Positions 1-11,420 of a stretch of DNA of 64,000 nucleotides are shown here, piece after piece. Below the pieces are notes generated by a model. That model was not told the origin of the DNA. It saw only the letters and a program-made list of their open reading frames with translations, and did not search any database. The position numbers were made by a program, and so were the translations under genes. The DNA comes from Vitellaria paradoxa (taxonomy: Eukaryota; Streptophyta; Magnoliopsida; Ericales; Sapotaceae), in contig CM034233.1 in assembly GCA_019916065.1 (NCBI GenBank), positions 49,098,009 through 49,162,008 on the forward strand, in the 5' to 3' direction. Every line of letters starts with the position of its first letter. The stretch's first letter is position 1.

Positions 1-500
1 CCATTGACATCACAGGTTATGTAATGTCAGGCCATCATATAGAAGCTAACTAGCTCATTTCATTGGTCAAAGTAGGATCACCTACTCTTCGTGAATTGTG
101 TACCTGTTCATATCACGTAATGATTCAATATAGCTACATGGAAGTAATAAGACAAAACAACTATAACTGTGTGCAAACACTAAATACTTACATAATTCTT
201 GAACCAATAATAAATGATTTGTAATGGGACTTTTGAATTTGGTTATTAATAATGCGAGATGTGTCCCATTTGAGCTCATCGATATGTGTCCTACAACACA
301 AAACAACACGTGTAATGACCAGCATGCTAATTTAAACAGGAAATGAACAATTTACTCTTCAAGATGAAAGATGACCTATTGAGTCAACAACCCAACCGAT
401 GGGGCATTGAACAACACAAACCAGTGAACCTGGACCCATTGGATGTTATTGAGATCAAGTGATGTGCCCTCTCCAACCAGACCTTCATCAATCCACTCTG
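1..500 (-). pseudogene. Decayed 3' part of CACTA transposase region
   Basis: This is the continuation, toward the C-terminus, of the CACTA transposase called at 517-1986. Fragments on the minus strand weakly resemble the region after the DUF4218 domain, for example an 'IDELKW' stretch near 260-275 that recalls the start of that segment in En/Spm proteins. No open frame of useful length is left and several stops and frame changes are needed. The element's left end lies outside the window. Confidence 0.35.
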
Positions 501-516
501 GCTTGGTTAACTTTGT

Positions 517-1986
517 TTAGACATCGCCATTAAGATACACAGTGTAGAAATTAATGCACTCATCAATCAAATAACTCTTGGCTATGGATGCCTCTGGATA
601 AGCTTTGTTATGCACATACCTCTTCAAAGTGTTTATGTACCTCCCAATTGAATATATCCACCTAAACTGGACAGGGCCACCAAGCAGGGCTTCACTAGTT
701 AAGTGTATAGTTAAGTGAACCATTATGTCAAAAAATGCCAGTGTAAAAGTCTTAGCTAGACGATACAATGTCAAAGCAATCCTCTCGTGCAGACTCTTCA
801 AATTATCTGTACAGTAAACTTTGGAATTCTAAAGAAGTTACTGACCTGACCTCAATTAATGGCCCTACCACATTCTTAGGCAAGAAATTCTTCATGGAGA
901 TAGGCAGTAACTATTGAGTGAGAATATAGTTGTCACGACTCTTCAAACCTTGTAAAGTCCTCTCTTTCATGTTCACCTATTTTGAAATATTTGAATAATA
1001 CCCGTCAGGCACTTTGACACCCTTCAGGATAGTGAGGAAAGCATCATTCTCATCTTTACTCATTGTGTACTATGTAAGGGGGTATGTATGCCTTGTTGGA
1101 CTCACTTAACTGCAAGTGCAACAACGTTCTCAGCCCCATCTCCTATAAATCACAACAAGCATTGTCATTTGACTTCTCTTTAACACTAAGAATGGCCCAT
1201 AATATATTATCACAAATGTTTTTCTTGATGTGCATATCCAAGTTGTGTCTCAGTATCTTGTCATAACTTTGGTCCCTATTCACACGAAAATAGAAGCCAG
1301 CTGGGGGGGCCAACAAATGTTGGAAATCATACACTGTCCATATTTGCTCCCACTTGATCTGTGCTAACAAATCAATCCCCAACATTATCCATGGTGTCAG
1401 ATTAAACTTTTAAGTGTCGTTAAACGATACTCTATCCCTCCTGAACCTATGCAATGGAGGTAAAAAGTATTTGTGACCCGTGTAGGCCCACTTTCTGCCA
1501 TGCTTTAGCCAGGTTGACTTCTTGCTCTAGTTATAACAAGGACATGTAAACTCTCCCTTCATGCTCCAACCAAATAAGTTAGCATACACGAGAAAGTCAT
1601 TGATTATCCACAGTAATACTACCCGAAGTCTAAACATTTCATTCCAAGTAGAGTCAAATGTCATCGCACCCTCGATCCATAATTCATTTAGCTCTTTAAT
1701 CAAAGGCTGCATACACACATCAATCTTATCCCCTAGTCCTCCCGATTTGTCAGTCGGTGTCTATAGGATCTAGAAAGGTTGCTTCATACACAGATAGGCA
1801 AAAGGTTATAGGGAACCAATACCACTAGCCAAATATTGTGATTTGCCCCAATTATAGACCTAAATGGACTAAAACCATTTACAGCTAAGCTAAGTCACAC
1901 ATCGCGACTACCAATAGCAAATTCTAGGTGCCTCCAATCGAAATCCTTCCACATCGAGGAGTTTGTTGGATAGGTTAACTTTTCGT
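517..1986 (-). pseudogene. CACTA (En/Spm) TNP2-like transposase, C-terminal half, degenerate
   Basis: Three minus-strand fragments follow the order of plant CACTA TNP2 transposases. 1527-1718 matches the Transposase_21 region (LQPLIxELxxLW...A.LLWxINDF.AYANLxGWS.KG.xxCPCC pattern). 1143-1385 carries the segment with the RHNLDxMHIxKNxCDN pattern. 517-801 matches DUF4218 (FFDIMVHLTIHL, GGPVQFRW, RYVHNKAYPEASIA). Just upstream, 1860-1985 encodes the W-K-x-F-D segment with a G-x-x-PF box. Stops and frameshifts separate the pieces, so no functional enzyme is made. The reading is cut at 1986 by a solo LTR and resumes at 3869. In an intact element this protein cuts and joins the CACTA ends in the nucleus. 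Confidence 0.85.
1982..1986. repeat. 5 bp target-site duplication, left copy (TTCGT)
   Basis: It directly precedes the TG that opens the solo LTR at 1987. Its partner after the LTR is TCCGT at 3869-3873, so 4 of 5 bases match. Removing the LTR and one copy rejoins the CACTA transposase frame. Confidence 0.75.
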
Positions 1987-3868
1987 TGATTAGTATGTAT
2001 TATTGTATAATTTTATATCTATTGAGCATGCTAATTATGCAATTCTGCTTGTTATTGGTGAGGTTTTAGCTTAATTATCTCATTTCCATGCACTCTTGTT
2101 ATTCGTGTATTTTAGGTGATATGATTTGGTATTTTAGCTTGAAATAACACTAAGAGTGCAAGTGAGGAGGAGCCAAAGCAAGTCAAAGTAAGGAAGTGCA
2201 AGAACATGCTTTGATGTCTTTTGGGGCATTTAGCCGAACACTTGGCACACATGGAGAAAATAGCTTGAAGAAAAAAAGGCCGACATGCCCAATGACTTTC
2301 AAGACTTCCTCAATGTCCCAAGTGCCATCCCAAGGAATAGAATCAGATACCATGGCTGCCAAGGAGAAGGAGACGGTCCGAAGTTCAAGATGGTTGAAGT
2401 GGTGTGTAGCTGAAGTTCTAGCTTGACAACCTGTCAGTATTTGACCATATCTTTTCACTCACAATTTTGATTGACTTGATTCTTTTTGCGTTGGAACAAA
2501 GACTCGAAGAGCTACAACTTTCATGTCTTAGCCGAAGCCTGAATCAATCGTCTTCGAGGCCAAAATCGCGTTAGAAGTTGAGGACATAAAGTTGTCAGAA
2601 GAAAGAGACGACTTTACGTAGAATTTGGGGAATCAAGTATCTATGGTTCGGACCCCCACCAAAATGGTCCAGACCATAGTGAGCTTGTTTGGCTGAAATT
2701 GTGGAGAGGACCATTCTGTGGTCCGGACCCCCTTCCAGACGGTCCAGACCATAGTAGCCAAGCATGCGCGGGATTAATTCTCACCTTTAAGGGTTTCTTT
2801 ACAACCCTTTTATAAACCTTGTAAACGGTTGAACTAGGAGAACTTCTTTTTTCATATTTTTTAGATACTTTGAGAGTTTTAGAATAGTTTTTTAGGGAGT
2901 TTCAATTATTCGCGTTGTTTAAGGAGATGTTCGATGCTGGATTATTCATTGTTGCAGTAGTTATTCATTATTTTCTTTCAAAATAATTTTCCATGTAAGT
3001 TTGATTTCGTTTCGCTCCGTAATAATATGTTTTGTTTGTTCAATTAATAGATCGATTGATTACGTGCATGTTTATTGCTTTCATTTCGTTTAAAATAATG
3101 CTAGCATAAAACCCTAGTTCTTGATTCAACGAATCAAGGAAGGGTAGTTCACGAAAACACTATGGGATGCTCGTAGGCCCTTCGCATGAGTTACGAAAGC
3201 TCATGTGTAAGAATCTACTATTTTTTTAAACCTATTTTAACTTGTTTCGAAAACATTCGAAAACGAAAACCTTTAACCATATTCGCTGAAATCACTGGTA
3301 TGAGTTTTCGATTAGAATCGTTTAAATATTTTTGGACAAATTAAAAAGAGAATTTAAGTTCACTTCTGATTTCGTTTGTTTGAAAAACTTTCAAAAACAA
3401 AAGTTTTTAACCATATTCATTTGAAATCACTGGTACTAACTTTTGGATTTAAAATATTCTCAATATTTTTGAACAAACTCTTAACTCGGATTTGAACCCA
3501 CATATCCCATTGTGAAGTAGTGAACTACCTGGATTTGAAAGTTGAATTAAGAACCTCTTTAACATCATGTTTGTTATTTAATTTAATTTATGAGTTAATC
3601 AAATTGCTTTAAATTTTAATTTTATTACATTTTAATTTAATATCACAATTCCTTCATTCCATCATTCTCAACCCAACCATTCTCAGATATCCTATAAATC
3701 CAAAATTAGTTTAAAGTAATTTAGGTTCACCTACTAACTAAGAGAACAAGTCTAGAGCTTTTAACAAAGCCCTCCCTGTGGATTTGACCTAGGACTCACC
3801 GAGTTTAAAAGTACGACTGCCCTTTTGCACTTGAGAGGTAGAACCCAAACATATTTTAGGGTCGGTCA
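1987..3868 (+). mobile_element. Solo LTR of an Athila-like Ty3/gypsy element
   Basis: The 1,882 bp unit begins TGATTAG and ends GGTCGGTCA, and is flanked by TTCGT/TCCGT. Its last ~110 bp (first-half wording 'CCCTGTGGATTTGACC', then 'ACTCACCGAGTT', then 'TTGCACTTG') match the ends of the LTRs at 7659-7844, 21131-22520 and, inverted, 25198-28209. This places it in the same broad family on the plus strand. It carries two pairs of the GGTCCGGACC-type motif (2645-2690, 2718-2757). No internal domain, PBS or second LTR adjoins it, so it is a solo LTR left by LTR-LTR recombination. It sits inside the CACTA transposase. Confidence 0.85.
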
Positions 3869-4850
3869 TCCGTCCTCCCTGCTGCTCCTGGTATGCCATC
3901 TCATCAGTTTAGAAATCTTAGACAACATGAAAAGCCTCTTCAACCTTAGCTTAAGTGGAAAATACCATACTTGCTTTACAGTCACGAGCTTACCATAGTT
4001 TAAAACACCTGAATTATTTTGATGATTTAGGCCATCCCCGACGTCCTTCCACCTCAAAGTCATACATACAGTGCACGTATCGAGGTGGGCATTCTCATTT
4101 TGAAACAACATATAACTATTTGAACATGCATCCAGAGTCTTGTATGTGAAGCCTAGATTTTCAGTTAGCTTGCGAGTCTAGTAGTAAAAATCAACAAGCT
4201 TTACATCCAAGGGTAGAACTTTCTGTAGTAACAGCAGTAGCATGTCGAAAGACGTGTTTGACCATTGATTCAATACCTTCAAATGTAATAACTCGATAAT
4301 GAATGACTGTTTACTGAAATCCTTACATCTGAGATATAATTCTATCTGCGCATCATCAAGAATTTCAAAATATCTCAAGGTTTCTTCATCTACACCTGAG
4401 CAAGGATTACTCCCACCTACACCTTTTATATCACAACTTGGGTTTTTCGATGCCAACCTACACATGATATCAACTAGCATTACGAGCATTGGATTAGTCT
4501 CTGTACCCTCAGCCTCTATCTCAACTATCTCTTCCTGACGAGAGGAAACATACTTTTCCTCGTGGAGAGTCCAATACTTGTACTGTTTCAGGAACCTATT
4601 GCAAATCAAATGCTCCTGAGGAGGATCTCAACTCTAGTAACACCAATTCACACATTTTATATAAGGATAACTGATGTATCCGCTATCAAACCCATCGGTG
4701 AAGGAGATGAACTGGTTGTTCCCCTCCATATATTCTGTAAACATCCTGTTTCGCAAATCAATCCAACTATTGCCATCTCATTAACTATTTCTGTGGAGTC
4801 TCGAAATGAAGAGATACAATTAGCCTAGGGGATCGTGAATTATGTGAGTC
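3869..4850 (-). pseudogene. CACTA (En/Spm) TNP2-like transposase, N-terminal half, degenerate
   Basis: From high to low coordinate on the minus strand: a transposase-associated domain at about 4610-4790 (W-I-x-L-R-N-R ... EYMEG.NQFI.F then a C-x-x-C-like stretch and EHLICNRF..QYKYWTLHEE). Then 4178-4609 carries the linker and the F-x-x-LxDAQxELY..CKxFxKxSFIIxLLHxK box. 3866-4111 carries CMTLRWKD, a C-x-V-C pair, and YFPLKLRLKRLFMLSKISKLMRWH. This order is that of plant CACTA transposases. The frame changes between 4111 and 4178, and the protein breaks off at 3869 at the solo LTR insertion. The reverse-strand ORFs here are shadows. Confidence 0.85.
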
Positions 4851-5275
4851 ACCTAGTTTTAAATTCTTCTTTTCACTATGAGGTGGTTGGTCCTATCCTA
4901 TTTTGAGAATGCATGATCCAACTTACACTCAACAACTTGATGCCTTTATCCCATGGTTAGACAAAATTTTGGCAACATATCAACGTGGCTCTCCAAGTAC
5001 ACGACGTAGAAACGACACTAGCCATATTCTGTGTATGCACCAGGAGGATGTCAATCAAAACTCCATCTAACATCGGACATTACATGAGTTATTGGGGACA
5101 AGATGGATAATTGCATTCCTATACTGTCTGAACTGGACAATTCAAGAATCACGTACACCAATCCCCAAGTGTGCATCACAAGAGCAACGAATCTAGTCAA
5201 AGACCTAATCCATCACCTAAAGATGACCAAACAAGTGAATACAAAATTCTCGAGCGAGCCTAAGTTTCACTAGTG
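4851..5275. other. Non-coding 5' flank of the CACTA transposase; possible terminus at 5267-5274
   Basis: No coding signal was seen. The plus strand reads TTTCACTAGTG at the right edge; on the minus strand that gives CACTAGTGAAACTT, which could be the CACTA terminal sequence. The matching opposite end is outside the window and no 3 bp target duplication can be checked, so the boundary is tentative. Confidence 0.3.
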
Positions 5276-5940
5276 CATACAAATAAATAAAGTAAAGTAC
5301 TTCTAAGTTTCTCTTTCTTTTCTAATTTGTTTCTATGTTCGATTTCTTTCATTGATTTATTGACTATCTAATGGATTGAATTTGGATTTGGATTAGGATT
5401 AGGCCCAAGCAATGTATTGGACTGGATTGTACCCCCCAAGTAATAAAAATATTGGATTGGATTGGATCAGATTGTTATTTAACTATTTGGTTTTAATTTG
5501 GATTTAGATCGGCCCAAGTAATAAATATTAGATTAGATTAGGCCAAAGTAAGAAATGGATTGGATTGAATTGGGCCAAACTAATGTTCGACTGACTTTGG
5601 ATTGGATTAAAAGTAATTTAATTCAATAAATATTAAATATTAAATCTACTTTAATTACTCAAATTTATTAAAAGATTGAATAAAGGATATTTAATATTTA
5701 TTTTATTAATGTTATATTTCATATTGAGAACTTACACTCCATATCTTCTCTTGATGCTGCCAAGACTACCGTATCTCCTTTAGATGCGGACGACCCACCA
5801 TGGCGGCATTTAGAGGGGATACGAAAGTGCAAATTCAATACTACTACAAAAATTTAATTATATTATTTATTAAAATAATTTTGTAAAATGCATTACATAT
5901 TAATTAAAAAATTATATTTCATATTAATTAAAATAATTGT
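5276..5940. other. Low-complexity intergenic DNA with GGATTGG-rich stretch and a perfect-stem hairpin
   Basis: 5365-5600 is a degenerate run of GGATTGGATT- and GGCCCAAGTAA-type words. At 5770-5823 an 18 bp inverted repeat (left arm CGTATCTCCTTTAGATGC) folds with its partner at 5806-5823, using three G-U pairs and leaving about 18 nt of loop. It stands out because it is GC-rich in AT-rich surroundings. No gene is seen. Confidence 0.5.
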
Positions 5941-5944
5941 TGAT

Positions 5945-6850
5945 TTCGTGCTAAATTAATTCATTTACTTAATTAGTTATTAATTTGACTAATGATATTA
6001 AATTAGTTCAATTAAATTTGATTATTTAATTATATTGTTTATTAAAATTAATTTAATTAATAAATATAGAATATATTAAATATAATTTAATTATATTATT
6101 AATTAAAAATAATTGAATAAATTATCTTTGATATTAATTTAACTAGTCTACTTACATTATTTCTTAAAATTATCTTAATAAATAATATTTCCTATTATTT
6201 TAACTATATTATTAAATAATTTTGTAAAATATATTTCATATTACTTAAATTAATTTTATATTTCATATTATTGTAATTAATTATTAATTTATATAACAAA
6301 TTAAATTACTTAAGTAGTTATCAGTGTCACAACTATATAATTAACCTAGTCATATTAATTTAACTAATTTAAATATATTATCTACTAAAATATTTTCATA
6401 AAAAATATTTCATATTAATTAAATTATTTTAATCTTTAATATTTAATGTAATTCATTTAATTTATTAATTATTAATTTGGTTAATGATATTAAATTATTT
6501 AAATAAAATTACATTCTTTAATTACACTATTTATTAAAATTAACTTAATTAAATAATTATAAAATATAGTTTTAATTATATTATTTATTAAAATAATTTA
6601 ATAAAATATTCATCAAATTAATTTAACTAATCTAGTTACATTATTTCTTAAAATTGTTTTAAATATACTATTTCATATTATTTTAATTATATTATTATTA
6701 AAATAATTTAGTAAAATATATTTTACATTAACTAAAGTAATTTCATTTCTCATATTATTTTAATTAATTTAATTAACAATTAAATTACTTAATTAGTTAT
6801 TAGTGTCACAACTGTATAATTAACCCTGTCAATTAATTAATAATTTCATT
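5945..6850. repeat. Diverged ~480-490 bp tandem duplication, AT-rich
   Basis: Two direct copies follow one another. AATGATATTAAATTA occurs at 5991 and 6483 (492 bp apart) and GTGTCACAACT at 6324 and 6803 (479 bp apart). Intermediate words such as CATTATTTCTTAAAATT also align. The copies have diverged by many substitutions and small indels. Neither contains an ORF. Confidence 0.7.
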
Positions 6851-7584
6851 ATGTAATTTAACTAATTAATTACTTTAATTTCTAGAACTTGGTTGAAATT
6901 TTAGGATTGAGTGTCTAATTAAATCCCTAGCTAACATGCCAATAATCAATGTATAAAAATCAGAAGTAGCCCGAAATTTTCAATTAAAAAAATAACATAT
7001 CAAATTTTCAACAAAACAGCAAAGCAAATAACCAACGGAGCAAAAATAATAAATCAGAAATAACCCCAAAAACTCAACAATACCATATTCAACATATTTA
7101 CAAAAGAACCTAATAAAACAAAAACCCAACAACAACAACATATTCAACATATTTACTTAACAACATATGCAACAAAGTTAAAAAAATACAGTTCAATATT
7201 ATTACAAAAAACAAAAATATACCTAGGCAGTTTGCAAAAAAAATCTAATAACATACTCCACATTCTTTTCAACAATAAAACAAAAAAAAAATGACACAAA
7301 AGCCAACAATTACAAAGAGTAAAAAAAAAAAAAGAAAAACAATATACACAAAGGGCAGTTTGCTAAAAAAATCCAAAAAAAAAAAAAAAATCCCAACATT
7401 CTTTGATTCACACATGCATGGCATTTGCAACAATTAAAAAAAAAAGAAAAAGTGCATGCACATGCCTAAATCTATCGACAGATTTGAGTGAAAATATTTA
7501 AATAGGTACCTTCAACACTCTCATTTGGGTAGAAAATCAAAAACAAAAACAAACAAATTAGTTATATACATATATAACTTTGCT

Positions 7585-7588
<4 letters not shown>
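6851..7588. other. A-rich non-coding stretch
   Basis: Long A-rich runs (7260-7460) and short AACAACAACAT words. No gene or recognised repeat family was seen. Confidence 0.5.

Positions 7589-7646
<58 letters not shown>
7589..7646. repeat. (GA)n microsatellite followed by a G run
   Basis: About 25 GA units run from 7589 and end in a run of about eight G at 7639-7646. The tract lies about 12 bp before the point where recognisable LTR sequence begins. Confidence 0.95.
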
Positions 7647-7658
7647 AACCGGCGACAG

Positions 7659-7844
7659 CAATTGCCGAAAATCTTGTTTGATTTTGTTTCAAATCAATTC
7701 TTGAACTTAGGAATAGAAAATCTTAAACTTAGAAACTGAAACTTAGGTTCCCTGTGGATTCGACCTCAGACTCACCGAGTTAAAACTACACTGCACATCA
7801 TTGCACTTGGGGGTTAGTTTAGACGCATATTCTAGAAGCGGTCA
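7659..7844 (+). mobile_element. Truncated 5' LTR (3' end only) of Athila-like element
   Basis: The 186 bp match the last part of the 3' LTR at 22335-22520, including AAAATCTTGTTTGATTTTG, the ACTCACCGAGTTAAAACTA block and the terminal TAGAAGCGGTCA. The remaining ~1.2 kb of the LTR expected upstream is absent and replaced by the (GA)n tract. The LTR ends in CA six bases before the PBS. Confidence 0.9.
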
Positions 7845-7850
7845 AGCTTT

Positions 7851-7868
7851 TGGCGCCGTTGCCGAGGA
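7851..7868 (+). other. Primer-binding site complementary to tRNA-Asp
   Basis: TGGCGCCGTTGCCGAGGA matches the complement of the 3' end of plant tRNA-Asp at 17 of 18 positions. It lies six bases after the LTR end, as expected for the start of minus-strand DNA synthesis. Confidence 0.9.
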
Positions 7869-8097
7869 GCCAAATTTTAGTTTTTAGGTTATTTTTATTT
7901 TAAGTTAATTCCTTATTCCATATATAAAATAATAATAATAATAATAAATAAAAATAAATAAATATATATATATAGAGAAAACTCCAAATTAGGAATTTTT
8001 AAACTCCCTAAACCCAGAATAGTGTTCTGTGGCCCCAACCGTCAATCCCCTGGTCCGGACCATAGTGAGCTTTTCCAGACACTATTCCTAGCTTATG
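7869..8097 (+). other. Untranslated leader with TAA/TAAA repeats and a GGTCCGGACC motif
   Basis: AATAATAATAAT and TAAATAAATATATA runs occupy 7920-7970. 8031-8075 carries a CTGGTCCGGACCATAG motif of the kind also found in the LTRs of this family. No coding signal was seen. Confidence 0.6.
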
Positions 8098-9478
8098 AAT
8101 AGTTGGATTCGAGGGGAAGATGGTAGATTACAGCACCCTGAACCCTTGGCTTTTCCTTTAGAATTTGAATCTAATTTAGAACAAATTCAAAACCTTAGAA
8201 TTCCTATTCCACCTTTAGAAATGGCTGAAGAATAAGCTGTTGCTGTTAGGCGATCCATGAGGGATATCCTGCAGCAAAATAGGCATACTCCTGAATCCTA
8301 TATAGTTTAGCCTGAAAACCAAGCTTTCCACTTTAAACCGAGAATGATACAACTATTACCTACCTTCCATGGTATGGATTCTGAAAATCCATATTATCAC
8401 TTAACACGGTTTAGGAGCATTTGTGTCACTATTAAGGATCAGGGATGCCTAATAGAATTAGTTTTTCTTAAGATTTTTCCATTCTCGTTGCAAGATAAGG
8501 CTGCTAATGGTTTGAATTCTTACCATCGAATTCCATTTGCACATGGGATGAAATGCAAGGAAAATTTTTCTTAAATATTTTCCCTCCTAATAGAACTGAT
8601 GCAATTCAGCATCAAATTTTGAATTTTGCTCCACAACATGGTGAGACATTCTATCAAAGTTGGGAGAGGTTCAAAACTCTCTTACATTCCTATTTTCATC
8701 ATGGATTTGAAATTTGGCATCTTGCTAGTATCTTTTATGGATCACTGATGCCACAATTGAAACAATTTGTGGAGACAATGTGTAATGAGCAATTCTATGA
8801 TAAAACATCTGAGGAAGCTTACTATTATTTTGAATTTTTAGCTGAGAATGCACAAACCTGGGATACCAGGGGATCTCTCAATACTCAAACTACTAGTGGC
8901 ACCTCCATTCGAGGTTTGCACTAATTAAATGAAACCGATGATTTTAAGGCAAGGCTAGCAACACTCACACGAGAGATTGAGACCCTAAAAATTAAAAAGG
9001 ATGCACATACCACTAAGGAACCTATAGCAAATGTCTATTGTATAGTGTGTGATAATCAAGCTCATAGGATAGACGACTGTCTTAGTATCCCTATCTGTAG
9101 AGAGGTTATGCAAGGTCAACCATCTGGTGAACTTCCCATCCATGCGGTGAATCAATACCAACCTCCATATCGTGGATAAAATTTAGGGGGAAATCCTTAT
9201 TCTGAGACATATAATCCAGCTGTGAGGAACCATCCAAAATTTAATTGGAGAAACAAATGAGCTCAAATACCTCAAGCTTATCATGCTCCACCTTCTCCAA
9301 TAACCATGTTCTAGTCACTAGTTTAGGATTGCCTCAGAATGCAGGACCCTCACATAATCCATATATCCCTCCAAATAAGAGATCCACAAAAGAAACACTT
9401 CAACAGTTCATGAATACTCAATCCACACTTTGGGCTCAAAATAATAGAACTTTGGACGACATCAAGGGTCAATTGACA
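8098..9478 (+). pseudogene. gag of the Athila-like element, first part, degenerate
   Basis: The reading frame covers a capsid-like segment, F-K-P-R-M-I-Q-L-L-P-T-F-H-G-M-D-S-E-N-P-Y-x-H-L near 8330-8400. It continues with F(L)xxFFPxxRTxAIQHQILNFAPQHGETFYQSWERFKTLL at 8565-8685 and the 'FHHGFE.W.LxxIFYxSL' box typical of this gag. A zinc-knuckle-like C-x2-C-x4-H-x4-C (CIVCDNQAHRIDDC) lies near 9040-9080. In-frame stops occur near 8234, 8310 and 8571-8573, near 8922 and near 9178. The coding region is interrupted at 9479 by a CACTA element and resumes at 11517. The related copy at 23880-25063 (minus) has the same order of boxes. Confidence 0.85.
9476..9478. repeat. 3 bp target-site duplication ACA, left copy
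   Basis: ACA precedes the CACTA terminus at 9479 and is repeated at 11514-11516 directly after the other terminus. A 3 bp duplication is the rule for CACTA elements. Confidence 0.85.
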
Positions 9479-10552
9479 CACTACTACAAAAATGCATAAA
9501 CATCACAACTTTTAAGCGTGATGTTTCACTTTTTATCTCAGTCACAAAAGCGTGATTGATCCAGGTGAGATTGTAAGTCACCTCTTTTTTATCACAGTTT
9601 ACAACCGTGATCGAAAACTTACAATAATCACACACTAAAAGCGTGATCTTTATGGTAAAAACTGAGATGAAAAGAAATTTCGTGTGATCTTTTATGTATT
9701 TTGATCTCACTTTTTCTGAAAAATCGTGATCAAATATAAACAAATAATCATGCTGAAAAAATGGATTAATTTTAAAAATAATAAAAATCCACATGGCAAC
9801 CTACTATCACGCCATCATAGCACCGTTTGCCACTTATCATTATAGCTTTTTTTGTTACTGCTGAGAATCGTACCCCTACCATTCATTTGGAAGTTAGTGT
9901 AGTTGACCGCTAGTCCAACCTATCATTTATATATATATTTTGCATATTAATATATATAAACAAATTTTTATCACTTTAGGGGTTACTAAAAATAATAAAA
10001 TTATATTATTTTAAGTTTTTACAATAATTTATTATGACTTTTGTCAACCAATTAGTAGTTAAAAGTTACATTTTTCCTAATCAATTGATCAGAAAAAATG
10101 ATAAAAAATTTACTTTTATTTAATTATTTTAACTTTTTGCAACAACTTGAAATTGTAAGTAATATATAAAACAATGTGAATACTTAATAAATAATTTATG
10201 AATATCTATTATATTTAATTAAAAATAATCTCAAATATTTTTTTTATTTTCCTTTACTCTTTGTGTATAGCATATATTTAATCATAACTCACTATTTATA
10301 ATATATTTTTCTTCATTTTGTATTATATTTTTAAAAGTAATTATGTCACGTTTAGTTTTAGTTCTAGAAAATTATTATTCAAAACAAAATTTTTGAAAAC
10401 TATTTTAAAAATTGATTTGTAATACAAAAAATATTTTCAATGATTATATTCAAAAATTAGTTCTAAAAAAACAAAAAAATGAAAATTTTTATTATTTTTA
10501 TTTGTAAATTTTTATCACTTCCAACAAAATATAAAATAATGTCACTTTTAAT

Positions 10553-11060
10553 ATAAATAATATTAAAGATACACTAAATATTTATTAGATACTAAATATT
10601 AAAATATTCAACTCGTTATAAGTTATACAAATTATGAAAACTACTTCCATATATTTACTGAAAAAATAATAATTATATATTTAGCGTTATTTAAATTTGA
10701 TTTGATAAATTTAGTTTTAACATTAATTTAAAATTTTTTTGTTTATTGATCTATGATTATAGTTTTTATATCATATTCAATTAATTAAAATTAATAAATA
10801 TAAATAATATAAATAATATTAAAGATACACTAAATATTTATTAGATATTAAATATTTAATATTCACCACGTTATAAGTTATACAAATTATGAAGACTACT
10901 TCCATATATTTACTGAAAAAAATAATAATCATATATTTAGCGTTATTTAAATTTGATGTGGTAAATTTAGTTTTAACATTAATTTAAAATTTTTTTGTTT
11001 ATTGATCTATGATTATAGTTTTTATATCATATTCAATTAATTAAAATTAATAAATAAATG
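10553..11060. repeat. ~256 bp tandem duplication inside the CACTA element
   Basis: TATTAAAGATACACTAAAT occurs at 10561 and at 10817. Downstream words (GTTATACAAATTATGAA, CTACTTCCATATATTTACTG, TTTGTTTATTGATCTATGA) repeat at the same spacing. The two copies differ only at scattered bases, so the duplication is younger than most of the surrounding decay. Confidence 0.85.
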
Positions 11061-11199
11061 TTAAAATAAAGTTTACAAAATCTAATTTAAATCATATAAG
11101 ATGATAAACAAAATTATTTCAGAGAGATATAAAGAAAAAAATAACAATATTATCTCTCATTCTTTTAATTATCTTACTTTTTTTAAGATATAATTTTAC

Positions 11200-11420
11200 T
11201 CACTTTTTGATCTCAATTTTTTTTAGAGATGTTTTCACTGATCTTTTATCTCAGTTTTTTCTAGAGATAGTTTTCACTAATTTTTTATCTCAGTTTTTTG
11301 TTGAGATAGTTTCCACTGATCTTTTATCTCGTTTTAAATACAATCACGGTTTTAACAAAAATGAGATAAAAAGTATTAAAAGTAACTTTTTATCCCAGTT
11401 TTTTAATTAGACTGAGATAA
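11200..11420. repeat. Subterminal tandem repeats of the CACTA element
   Basis: Four imperfect units near 48 bp, each with GAGATAGTTTTCACTGATC followed by TTTTATCTCAGTTTTTT, lie in tandem close to the right end. The left end carries related words in the opposite orientation. Confidence 0.7.

Noticed and set aside
4562..4828. 88-codon plus-strand ORF
   Set aside because: It lies opposite the CACTA transposase-associated domain, whose minus-strand reading matches the family; the plus frame shows no motif.
5267..5274. CACTAGTG as a firm CACTA terminus
   Set aside because: An 8-base palindrome is easily found by chance and no partner or target duplication is available; kept only as a tentative boundary.
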